From contig JBDKTZ010000551.1 in the NCBI GenBank assembly GCA_039679975.1, forward strand, positions 1 through 8,371: a stretch of DNA of 8,371 nucleotides. The letters run 5' to 3'. This stretch comes from JBCFBK01 sp039679975. GTDB lineage: Bacteria > Bacteroidota > Bacteroidia > Bacteroidales > Prolixibacteraceae. The translations under genes were made by a program, and so were the position numbers. A model generated the notes under the pieces. That model did no database searches and had not been told where the DNA came from. It saw nothing but the letters and a program-made list of their open reading frames with translations. This document shows, piece by piece, positions 1 to 7,447 of the stretch; positions within the stretch are counted from its first letter, which is position 1, and every line of letters starts with the position of its first letter.

Positions 1-1643
1 TACAGGTTCAGCAACGGACCATGGTAGGAGCCTCCGCGCAATTCGCACTGGATCCCTCCTTTCGTGTTCCCCAGCCAAAAGCTGTCTTCCTCTCTTATCC
101 AGCGTGATTTGTGGAATTCGGGCGTAAAGCCTCCCATTCTTCCCATTCCGATCATATACGTGGCCATTTCTCTTTTATAGGGTAATTCGAGCCGGATATC
201 CTGCAGATGGATCTTTTCCTTTGCGCTCACCTGGCAGGAATAGCTCATCCTTCCGTCGAATTCAATTTCTCCGTTACACGTAAGCGTCAATGCTTCATTT
301 TCTGAAACTGCTTGCCAGGCGACAATACCATTTTTCTTTTTTGTATAAGTGAATTTAACCGGTTTTAACGCCAGCAGCCTGTTGTCCGATTCAAACGCAA
401 ATTTTACCGGCGCTGCCAGAATTTCATTTTGCCAGGCTGTTATACCTGACGGAAATCCGTAATCATTGAGAACAATATCCCGTCCCAACAGAGAAATCAG
501 CTTATCCCGAACCTGGATGTTTGTATACGGCCTGACCGGCTCATCGTTGATGCCAATTGTTGAATTCAACCACCGCAACCTGGAGTGTCTCCAGGGTTCT
601 CCGTCTCCCCGGTCGGTCAGTAACCGGTTTTCAATGGTCAGTACAACTTTAATTTCTTTTGTTTTTACATTTTCGGCTGCAACAGATACGAATCCGGTAT
701 ACTCGCCCGGCTCAATATTGGAGGGAACATCAATGCCAATCCACATAGGCTGAACTTTTCCTTTAGCAACATCAACCTTTACAACAAAAGGGTTGCCATC
801 GATATCAACACCATCCGTGTTAAAACAGGTAAATTGCGCCGGGAGGATTTTAGTCCCCTTTGCATTGTCCAATCCTGAAAAATGAATAGTTACATTTTTC
901 AGAGCAACTTTCGATGCAAATACTCCCAGCTGAAAAGCATAATACTCATTTCGCAAAGCCACGCCTTTGAACTCCGGAGAAGGTCGTTTTTGCAACCATA
1001 CTGCAGGCAGCGCATCGGACATCCTGATGGGTCGGGACCGGTCTTCGGGAAATACCAGATAATCATTGTTCCATTGATCCAGGTATTCCGAGACCTCTGC
1101 TTTTGTTGCAATCACTTCCATCGGGTAGAAAGAATGAAACTCTGTTCTCGCCTGGATTTCTTCAACCTGACATTGTTGCAGGTGCGAAAGGTCCGGGGTG
1201 GATTGATCGTTGGTCAACCCGTTCCGTTGCAACCATCCCTCATCCGGGGCATCTTCTCTGGGCCAATAAGACCCTGCATGGTAATTATTCAATACGGGTT
1301 CATACGGCAGATAATAAAAGCAATATTTCCCGGGTTGTTTTACGGGGCCAAAAACAATATCGCATTCCTCCCCGCTTACTTTTATCCGGTAAAGATTTTT
1401 TACCTTTTCGCCGGTAGTTTCATTGACTATCATCAGATGCCTGGATTCCTGATCCGTATCGTGTCTTCGCCACAAATAATTCAGACGCACCGCATCAGCA
1501 GGTTTTTCAACGGTGATGACAGTGCGGTGATTTCCATACTTTTCTTCCCACGGTTCATTCGGAACAGTGTATTTAATCTGGGAATACAAGCCAATATCGA
1601 GTGATAAAAGAATGATTATTAATCCAACTATCCTGATTTTCAT
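1..1643 (-). CDS. Large exported GH123-like (DUF6067-type) protein, 3' part missing
   Basis: One uninterrupted reading frame of 547 codons runs from the ATG at 1643-1641 to the left edge with no stop, so the gene is cut there. The N-terminus is a signal peptide (MKIR, a hydrophobic stretch at about residues 5-19, likely cleavage near LYS|Q at 21/22). There is no lipobox, so the product is probably periplasmic or secreted. Residues 25-200 look like a beta-rich domain. Residues 204-340 resemble the sandwich that precedes GH123-type catalytic domains, with ALRNEYYAFQLGVFA at 229-243 and a PGEYTGFVSV strand at 312-321. Residues 355-400 carry SRLRWLNSTIGINDEP and a following LLGRDIVLNDYGFP segment, which I recognise from DUF6067/GH123-like proteins of Bacteroidota. 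Characterised GH123 enzymes are exo-beta-N-acetylgalactosaminidases using an adjacent Asp-Glu pair. That barrel would lie outside the window, so activity and substrate are unproven. The gene is last in the visible operon, 93 nt after the small lipoprotein gene. I chose this start because the signal peptide follows it directly. Confidence 0.78.
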   Translation of the reverse strand, partial: MKIRIVGLIIILLSLDIGLYSQIKYTVPNEPWEEKYGNHRTVITVEKPADAVRLNYLWRRHDTDQESRHLMIVNETTGEKVKNLYRIKVSGEECDIVFGPVKQPGKYCFYYLPYEPVLNNYHAGSYWPREDAPDEGWLQRNGLTNDQSTPDLSHLQQCQVEEIQARTEFHSFYPMEVIATKAEVSEYLDQWNNDYLVFPEDRSRPIRMSDALPAVWLQKRPSPEFKGVALRNEYYAFQLGVFASKVALKNVTIHFSGLDNAKGTKILPAQFTCFNTDGVDIDGNPFVVKVDVAKGKVQPMWIGIDVPSNIEPGEYTGFVSVAAENVKTKEIKVVLTIENRLLTDRGDGEPWRHSRLRWLNSTIGINDEPVRPYTNIQVRDKLISLLGRDIVLNDYGFPSGITAWQNEILAAPVKFAFESDNRLLALKPVKFTYTKKKNGIVAWQAVSENEALTLTCNGEIEFDGRMSYSCQVSAKEKIHLQDIRLELPYKREMATYMIGMGRMGGFTPEFHKSRWIREEDSFWLGNTKGGIQCELRGGSYHGPLLNL

Positions 1644-1674
1644 CTTCTGTTAATTTTGATTAGGTGGTTATAAT

Positions 1675-1713
1675 ACTATGGAGGCGCCAACGGTAAATCA
1701 GCACCTCCATAGT
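1675..1713 (-). promoter_or_regulatory. Intercistronic 13-bp hairpin upstream of the GH123-like gene
   Basis: The arms at 1675-1687 and 1701-1713 are inverted repeats around a 13-nt loop. Ten outer pairs are perfect (ACTATGGAGG against CCTCCATAGT). In minus-strand RNA the next pair is a G-U wobble, followed by two more Watson-Crick pairs, giving 13 continuous pairs. In plus-strand RNA the same position is an A-C mismatch, so the structure suits the direction in which the genes are transcribed. It begins 23 nt after the lipoprotein stop codon and ends 31 nt before the next ATG. No U-tract follows, so it is not a standard intrinsic terminator. It may act as an attenuator, a partial terminator or a barrier protecting the upstream mRNA from 3' exonucleases. 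The role is inferred. Confidence 0.6.
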
Positions 1714-1736
1714 TCTCAGAAAAGTGAAGAGACAAA

Positions 1737-2204
1737 TCAGTCTTCTTCAAGCCTGGCTACATTGACTTCCCAAATTTTCGAATCAATTTCATTGGCTGCA
1801 GTGACCTTGTATTTTCTCGTTGCTGAGAAATCACCAAGGACGCCTAAAACCGGTGCCCCGTCAACGGGTTCAATTCTTGCTCCGGGCGAAATTACCGCAT
1901 ATCCGGCCATGTTTGAAATATCAGCGATCGTCTTGACATGAATATCAACACGGTTCTGGTCCTTGTTTACGTCAATGACCGCCTTAAGATCAGGTGTAAA
2001 TTCCACCCGGTCTACCGTATACTTAATTTCATTTCCATCGGCATCGCGAACAATCCTTTCTTCTTTAATCAGTACTCTCTTTTCAAAATTAAAATCGATA
2101 ATATCGCATTCTTCATTGCTTGCCAAATCGTCGAGGCCCATCCTGCAGGAACTTATAAACAATGAACCTAAAAGGAGCAGGATGATCATTTTATATGTTT
2201 TCAT
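1737..2204 (-). CDS. Small lipoprotein in the SusE/SGBP position, one beta domain resembling DUF5018-type modules
   Basis: This encodes a 155-residue protein with a lipoprotein signal: MKTYK, a hydrophobic core, then ISSC with the acylated cysteine at residue 20. Two aspartates at residues 25-26 are compatible with surface export of Bacteroidota lipoproteins. The rest is hydrophilic and beta-rich. Residues 95-151 contain an ISPGARIEPVDG stretch, then GDFSATRKYKVTAANE and a final WEVNV strand. This pattern recalls the Ig-like modules (DUF5018-like and related) of PUL-associated lipoproteins. I recognise the pattern only, not the exact family. The gene starts 33 nt after the susD-like stop and precedes the GH123-like gene, the slot usually occupied by SusE/SusF or other surface glycan-binding proteins. 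It is much shorter than those multidomain proteins and shows no obvious C-terminal carbohydrate-binding module. A role in glycan binding or as an accessory to the transporter complex is therefore inferred from context. The single ATG directly before the signal sequence supports the start. Confidence 0.85.
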   Translation of the reverse strand: MKTYKMIILLLLGSLFISSCRMGLDDLASNEECDIIDFNFEKRVLIKEERIVRDADGNEIKYTVDRVEFTPDLKAVIDVNKDQNRVDIHVKTIADISNMAGYAVISPGARIEPVDGAPVLGVLGDFSATRKYKVTAANEIDSKIWEVNVARLEED

Positions 2205-2237
2205 TCTGTCAAAAATTTAAGAGTTATTAGATTCTTT

Positions 2238-3998
2238 TTATTCCCACCCGGGGTTCTGTGTTAATTTTGGATTCTTAATGATCTCATCAAAAGGTATCGG
2301 GAACCAGTACCGTTTCGGTGTCTGAAAATTATACTGATAATGCGCCTGGGGAGAGGGCTCTATCGTGTAGGACATTCTGTTCATGGCAATCCTTATCCGT
2401 TTTTTAGGTCTGTTCAGTTCCGGGATCCCCACTTTGTCCTTTCTGGCCCAGCGAACAAGATCCCAATACCTGTGGCACTCGAAGGCCAGCTCCAGCCGAC
2501 GTTCTCTTTTATAGTTTGCTTCAATATTGGCCGTGTTTGTTAAAGGAGGCAATCCTGCCCGGTCTCTGATTTTGTTCAGCGGAGCAAGCGCTTCGCTTTC
2601 TCGTCCTGAATAGATCAATGCTTCGGCGTAATTCAATAATACTTCGGCATACCGGAACATGATCCAGTGTACATCTGTGGGACCGGATGCATAATTTGGA
2701 ATCTTGGTGGCCTGATCTTTCATATATTTGAATTTAGCCGGATAATACCCGGTTTGAGATAAATGCTGTCCGTCGCCCGTTGCCAGGTAACCTAACGGAT
2801 GGCCTACAGTCATGATCAGGCATTGCTTTGCCCCGGGATATTCAATATAAGTCGAATCATATAACACAGTTGCATAAAATCGTTTATCCCTGTTCAGCCA
2901 CATGGCATGCGTACCCATTGCCGGAAAATTATCCGTGAATGTTTTGGATTCCTGCCATCTTCTGGCTACGCCATCATTGTCAACGACGAAATATTCGTCA
3001 ACAAGATCCTGCGTCGGACATGCAGCGCCCCATCCGTAAATTTGTAAACCCCTGTTCGGATTCTGGTGCAATTCAAGATAATGAGCCCGTTCAGGATCCT
3101 TGAATTGCATCACCATTAAAACTTCCTTACTTGTTTTATACGGTTCTCTTTTGTTAAATAATTCACCGTAATCGGGATGCAGATCATAACCCAATTTCAT
3201 GGCTTCCTCGCATGTTTTAGCTGCCTCCGTGTATTTTCCTGCATAGAGTTCCACTCTTGACTTCAGGCATAATGCGGCGCCTTTTGTTACCCGTCCCAGC
3301 TCACCTGCAGGCCATTCAACAGGCAGGGCATCTGCTGCCTTTTTCAGATCGGCAATGATAAAGTCATAGCATTCTTCTACTGTATTCCGGGGAAGATTGA
3401 GTTCATCATTCTGCGTTAACGGTTTGTCAATAATGGGTAAACCACCAAAGTACTTTACCTTTTGAGAATAGAAATAAGCCCTGAAAAAATAGGCCTGTGC
3501 GAGAAACAGCTCTTTCTTGCTTTCATCAATTGTTGTTGATTCGGGAATATTCTTAATGGCCACGTTGGCATGGCGAATATCTCCAAATGTAAATCCAAAA
3601 TTATCAGCGCTGGTATAATTCCCTAAAGTAATGTTATGAATATCCATAAAAAAACCACCGCAATGCTGTGCATTGTCAGACCAGCATTCTTCCGTTAACC
3701 TCTCTGTCACCCCTGTTACGATATCATTTCTTCCCCCGGGGATACCCAAATAATTATAAAGTCCGTTGATGTATGCTTCGATCAGCGCTTCATCATTCCA
3801 GACAGCTGCATCAGTCACCTTGTCATGTGGTTCCTTTTCAAGATAATCTTCACATGCGAAAAGTAAGGGCAGCGCCAGTGTAAAATATATCAAGAATCTT
3901 TTTTTCCGGCTTCGCCCGGCAAATTGCTCACGTTCGGCAAAACTCAAACAAGTTTGGCTTTGCTCTCTCTTATTCTCAATTTTCATAATACTTTTCAT
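2238..3998 (-). CDS. SusD/RagB-family glycan-binding outer-membrane lipoprotein
   Basis: This 586-residue protein is of typical family length. SusD-like proteins form a lid on their SusC partner at the cell surface and deliver glycan to it. The lipobox is LFAC with the acylated Cys at residue 49, followed by acidic residues (CEDYLEKEP) that fit surface export. Residues 50-290 match the N-terminal SusD-like domain, including the helical segment AQAYFFRAYFYSQKVKYFGG (167-186) and GRVTKGAALCLKSRVELYAG (235-254). The C-terminal half matches SusD/RagB, with RYAEVLLNYAEAL, LNKIRDRAGLPPL, RRLELAFECHRYWDLVRW and the family's usual ending, FPIPFDEIIKNPKLTQNPGW. The ATG overlaps the susC-like stop codon by one base, so the pair is probably translationally coupled. 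The only candidate Met codons (residues 1 and 5) leave an unusually long region of more than 30 residues before the hydrophobic core. A later non-ATG start is possible. The bound glycan cannot be read from the sequence. Confidence 0.95.
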   Translation of the reverse strand: MKSIMKIENKREQSQTCLSFAEREQFAGRSRKKRFLIYFTLALPLLFACEDYLEKEPHDKVTDAAVWNDEALIEAYINGLYNYLGIPGGRNDIVTGVTERLTEECWSDNAQHCGGFFMDIHNITLGNYTSADNFGFTFGDIRHANVAIKNIPESTTIDESKKELFLAQAYFFRAYFYSQKVKYFGGLPIIDKPLTQNDELNLPRNTVEECYDFIIADLKKAADALPVEWPAGELGRVTKGAALCLKSRVELYAGKYTEAAKTCEEAMKLGYDLHPDYGELFNKREPYKTSKEVLMVMQFKDPERAHYLELHQNPNRGLQIYGWGAACPTQDLVDEYFVVDNDGVARRWQESKTFTDNFPAMGTHAMWLNRDKRFYATVLYDSTYIEYPGAKQCLIMTVGHPLGYLATGDGQHLSQTGYYPAKFKYMKDQATKIPNYASGPTDVHWIMFRYAEVLLNYAEALIYSGRESEALAPLNKIRDRAGLPPLTNTANIEANYKRERRLELAFECHRYWDLVRWARKDKVGIPELNRPKKRIRIAMNRMSYTIEPSPQAHYQYNFQTPKRYWFPIPFDEIIKNPKLTQNPGWE

Positions 3999-6900
3999 TA
4001 AAATGTTACATTTAATCCCAAGGAGTATACCTGCATCAGCGGATATCCTGAACCGGTATCTGATCCTAATTCAGGGTCTATGATTTCCAAATCGGTGATT
4101 GTGAAAAGATTCGTTCCGCTCAGATACATCCGGAGAGCCTGGATGTTTTTCGATTTAATCAGCTTATGTTTAAAATCGTAACTAAGCTCGAGGTTTTTCA
4201 GCCTTAAATAAGACGCGTCTCTCAACCAGAAGTTGGAAGTCTCATAATTGTTTCCCGTCCTGTATTCTCCCTGCCGGGGATATTTTGCATTCGGATTATC
4301 AGGCGTCCACAGATTATCATGTTCCTTGTATGTGATACTGTGCATACCGGCGCGCAGCTGCTCAGACAACATTTTGTTGTACCTGGTTGCCCCCACAAGC
4401 AATCCGCTAAGTCCGAATCCCTCGTATCCTGCACGAAATGTAAAACCCATCTGGATCTGCGGAAAGGTTGGTTTCCCCTGTCTTTTCTGATCATAACTGT
4501 CAATCTTTCCATCACCGTTCAGATCCTTGTACTTGATGTATCCGGGCTCCAGAAGATTATAGGACATATTCCTCGGCGAATTCATAACCTCCTCATAAGA
4601 CTGATAATAACCATTTGCAGACCAAATTACGCCATAGCTTGGTGATGCCTGGGTTTCTCTCCAATTAGGTATTTCCAGCCGTCCGGTATTTTCATCCATA
4701 TATTCCCACAGAGAAGACCAATAAGAGAATGTATGACCTAATTCCAGATCGAAATTTCCTTTTTTCAGGAAATAGCTTAACTTATAATCGAACCCTCCTC
4801 TTCTTTGAATTCCTATATTTTCCTTGGGAAAGCTTTTACCCAGAAGTGTAGAAGACTGATCGGATCTGGACAACAGGATCCCGGTTGTTTTATTGTAGAA
4901 AAAGTCGATCTCCATCAATAATTTATTCTGAAACAATCCTGCTTCCATCCCGCCGTTAAACGATTTCGTCTCTTCCCACGTAATGTCAAAGCTCGGAAGT
5001 TCATTCTCGCTTGCACCCTTCACAATCGTCTGATTGCTGCCCAGCACATAGGCATCACTAAGCGTATAGGTAGCCAGATAGGGGAAACTGACTCCCACGT
5101 TATCATTTCCGATCTTTCCGTACGAAAGCCTTATTTTCAAATTATTGACAATATCGGGAGAAATGATTGACTGGAAGTAAGGTTCTTCAGAAATGCGATA
5201 ACCGACTGCGATGGAAGGGAAGAATCCCCAACGATCTCCTTTGGGAAAATTCATGGACCCGTCATAGCGAAAATTGGTTTCCAGCAAATACTTCCCTTTG
5301 TAATCATAGGTAAACCTGCCGACTATTCCCTGCCTGGCTTCCTCGTACTCATATCCGGTATTGGATTGACCTAAATTTTCACCCATGAATAGCTGATCTA
5401 ACGCAGAAGTGATATAATTTTTCTTGTAGGCATTAAACCACTGGCTGTTACTTTCATTCTGGGAATACACAAGCAACGCAGAAACATTGTGATCGCCAAA
5501 TGACCTCAAATATTGCATATGGGTTTCGAAATTGAGCGAATAACCGGAAGTATTGGTTTGCCTTAATTCCGGCTTTGAAAAAACATTACCCTCGGTATCA
5601 TCATATAAATCATACAGAGGCACATTCACATTCCAGTACTTGTCGAAATTGTTATAATAATCGTAGGCGGCAAGCGCTTTGACTGACAGTCCTTTAATGA
5701 ATGGTATTTTTAATTCGAACTGTAAGTTTGAATTAAATCTTTTCCTGTCTTCCCTCAAATAACCATGAGCAGGATCCAGTTGTGCTTTTACATTATCATT
5801 CCCGCTTTGAGATGTATATTTTCCATTGGAGAACATTAGTGGTCTGGTGCTGATTGCTCCGTATAAACGTTCCCAGATCTCTGCATCTCCTGCAGAAGGA
5901 TAGTTTCCATCGCCATACTGGCCGAACATATCAAATGAAACTTTCAGATTGTCATCCAGAAACCAGGAATCAAAATTAGAACGCAAGCTATAGCGGTCAT
6001 ACTTTGTTATGGAAGTTTTGAACATTCCTTCCTGATTGAAATACCCGAAAGAGGCATAAAAGCTGGACCGCTTGTTACCTCCCGAGAGAGAAAGGTTATG
6101 CTGGGTCTGCATGGCCGCATTTTTCAATAACTGCTCTCTGTAGTTTTCATTTCCCCAGTTCCTGCCAATGATGACCTCGTCAGTGAGCCCGTCAGGATCA
6201 GTCCCGATTTTATCAAAGTATTCCTGGTTCCAGGTATCAGGAATGCCAATGGCGGTATTATACTTTCTGTCTCTGATCCATTTCTCCTTTACGCTCAGGA
6301 AATCCGGTTCACGTGTCGGCTTTTGAAATCCGACATAAGCATTATAATTAAGCTCAATATCTTTTTTCTGTCCTCTTTTCGTGGTGACAAGTATGACACC
6401 GTTTTGAGCCCGGGCGCCATATACCGCGGTTGCCGACGCATCTTTCAAAACACTTAAAGACTCAATATCATTCGGATCTATCGAATTAAAGTCCCTGCCA
6501 ATAATACCGTCTACGACCACAAGGGCTCCGCTTGCACCGCGAATTCGTATTTCAGCCTGATCTTTCCCTGGATTTCCGCTGGGTTGGCGGGTAATGACGC
6601 CTGCCAGTCTTCCGGTGACCAACTGCGACATATTGGTCGCCGGGATCGACTTAATTTCTTCAGGTTTTACTGTACTGACTGAACCTGTTAAAGTTGATTT
6701 TTTCTGTGTACCATATCCAATAGCGACAACTTCCTCCAGTCCGATAGTCTCTTCTTCAAGAACGACCTGAATACTGGTACGGCCATCAATTTTAATTTCC
6801 TGCGTTCTCATCCCCACAAACGATACGACAAGAATGGCATCATCGGCAACGTTGGTCAGATTGAAATTACCGTTACTGTCGCTGACCGTTCCCTTCGATG

Positions 6901-7372
6901 CACCTTTTACTGCAATGGTAACTCCAGGCAAAGATTCCCCTAACGAGTTTTTCACTGATCCGGCAATCGTCAGGTTCTGAAAAGACAAACCCGGAAGATC
7001 ACTCTGAGAATCCTGAAGAACAATGAGTCGTCCGTCAATTTTATAGGAAATAGTCGTCCCCATGAAAACTCCGGAAAGGATCTTTTCAATGTTCACATTT
7101 TCCATGTTCACATTCACTTTCCGCTCAACATCAATCACTTTGCTGCTGTAAAGAAAATAATAGTCCGACTGGTCCTCTATTTTCTGCAAAACATCTTTTA
7201 TCGCAGCATTCTGAATTCTTAAGGAAAGAGTGGCTGTTTGCGACCAGGAAACAGCCGCAAGCGTCTGAAAAGCGCTTATCAACAGCAACAGATTAGTTAA
7301 TTTCATGTAAAATAATGTTTTTCTCCACCACGGAGACCCCTCCGCGATAGCCAATTCTGACTTTTTTTTCAT
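3998..7372 (-). CDS. SusC/RagA-family TonB-dependent outer-membrane transporter with STN signalling domain
   Basis: This 1124-residue protein imports oligosaccharide across the outer membrane using TonB-ExbBD energy. A signal peptide begins effectively at Met23 (hydrophobic core KLTNLLLLISAFQTLAA, likely cleavage SWS|Q at 44/45), after a 22-residue basic and Trp-containing leader. Residues 47-119 form an STN domain, the module that passes ligand status to a FecR anti-sigma factor. Residues 134-206 are a carboxypeptidase-regulatory-like Ig domain (GESLPGVTIAVKG, GTVSDSNGNF). A TonB-box-like stretch, EEVVAIGYG, lies at 213-221. The plug covers about 225-333 and contains the family signatures IRIRGASGALVVVDG and IESLSVLKDASATAVYGARA, then NGVILVTTKRG. 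The remaining roughly 790 residues form the beta-barrel, ending in a terminal Phe (LGLNVTF) as barrels usually do. The frame is intact. It lies between fecR and the susD-like gene. STN plus an adjacent FecR points to ECF-sigma control. ATG 7372 gives the longest frame, and Met23 is a possible alternative start. Confidence 0.96.
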   Translation of the reverse strand: MKKKSELAIAEGSPWWRKTLFYMKLTNLLLLISAFQTLAAVSWSQTATLSLRIQNAAIKDVLQKIEDQSDYYFLYSSKVIDVERKVNVNMENVNIEKILSGVFMGTTISYKIDGRLIVLQDSQSDLPGLSFQNLTIAGSVKNSLGESLPGVTIAVKGASKGTVSDSNGNFNLTNVADDAILVVSFVGMRTQEIKIDGRTSIQVVLEEETIGLEEVVAIGYGTQKKSTLTGSVSTVKPEEIKSIPATNMSQLVTGRLAGVITRQPSGNPGKDQAEIRIRGASGALVVVDGIIGRDFNSIDPNDIESLSVLKDASATAVYGARAQNGVILVTTKRGQKKDIELNYNAYVGFQKPTREPDFLSVKEKWIRDRKYNTAIGIPDTWNQEYFDKIGTDPDGLTDEVIIGRNWGNENYREQLLKNAAMQTQHNLSLSGGNKRSSFYASFGYFNQEGMFKTSITKYDRYSLRSNFDSWFLDDNLKVSFDMFGQYGDGNYPSAGDAEIWERLYGAISTRPLMFSNGKYTSQSGNDNVKAQLDPAHGYLREDRKRFNSNLQFELKIPFIKGLSVKALAAYDYYNNFDKYWNVNVPLYDLYDDTEGNVFSKPELRQTNTSGYSLNFETHMQYLRSFGDHNVSALLVYSQNESNSQWFNAYKKNYITSALDQLFMGENLGQSNTGYEYEEARQGIVGRFTYDYKGKYLLETNFRYDGSMNFPKGDRWGFFPSIAVGYRISEEPYFQSIISPDIVNNLKIRLSYGKIGNDNVGVSFPYLATYTLSDAYVLGSNQTIVKGASENELPSFDITWEETKSFNGGMEAGLFQNKLLMEIDFFYNKTTGILLSRSDQSSTLLGKSFPKENIGIQRRGGFDYKLSYFLKKGNFDLELGHTFSYWSSLWEYMDENTGRLEIPNWRETQASPSYGVIWSANGYYQSYEEVMNSPRNMSYNLLEPGYIKYKDLNGDGKIDSYDQKRQGKPTFPQIQMGFTFRAGYEGFGLSGLLVGATRYNKMLSEQLRAGMHSITYKEHDNLWTPDNPNAKYPRQGEYRTGNNYETSNFWLRDASYLRLKNLELSYDFKHKLIKSKNIQALRMYLSGTNLFTITDLEIIDPELGSDTGSGYPLMQVYSLGLNVTF

Positions 7373-7406
7373 ACATTTAAAGCGTTAGATTATTTACTCT
7401 AATTAT

Positions 7407-7442
7407 GAGCCGGCGGCGAATGTGCAAGATTCCCGCCGGCTC
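7407..7442 (-). terminator. Strong GC-rich hairpin between fecR and the susC-like gene (terminator or attenuator candidate)
   Basis: Perfect 10-base arms (GAGCCGGCGG at 7407-7416 and CCGCCGGCTC at 7433-7442) are extended inward by four more pairs (GAAT against ATTC), past a single bulged base at 7417, around a 7-nt loop. It starts 5 nt after the fecR stop codon, where a terminator would be expected. On the minus strand the sequence after the stem is AU-rich (ATAATTAG) rather than a U-run, so termination may be incomplete. The T-rich flank lies on the plus-strand side (from 7443), where there is no gene to terminate. Only 34 nt separate the stem from the susC-like ATG. The hairpin is certain as sequence; its function as a terminator or attenuator is inferred. 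Confidence 0.5.
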
Positions 7443-7447
7443 TTCTT

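Noticed and set aside
882..1604. Plus-strand open frame of 240 codons antisense to the GH123-like gene
   Set aside because: The product is Cys-, Phe- and Ile-rich with no recognisable domain. It lies wholly inside a convincing minus-strand gene and reads as an antisense shadow.
4001..4013. Hyphenated palindrome AAATGTTACATTT just before the susD-like start
   Set aside because: It encodes the conserved NVTF end of the SusC-like protein. The arms are only 6 bp with a 1-nt centre, so it is probably a coding coincidence and not an operator.
4222..4515. Minus-strand open frame of 97 codons within the susC-like gene, and overlapping plus-strand frames in the same area
   Set aside because: The transporter frame is intact and matches its family throughout. 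These alternative frames have no family pattern or separate start context.
7086..7117. Tandem 15-bp near-repeat (ATGTTCACATT units) in the susC-like gene
   Set aside because: It encodes the NVNMENVNIEK strand of the STN domain, where such alternating residues are normal. There are only two copies, so it is not a microsatellite or element.
7385..7402. Short inverted repeat TTAGA/TCTAA between the hairpin and the susC-like start
   Set aside because: The arms are only 5 bp in AT-rich sequence, which is expected by chance. No recognisable promoter hexamers could be assigned around it.
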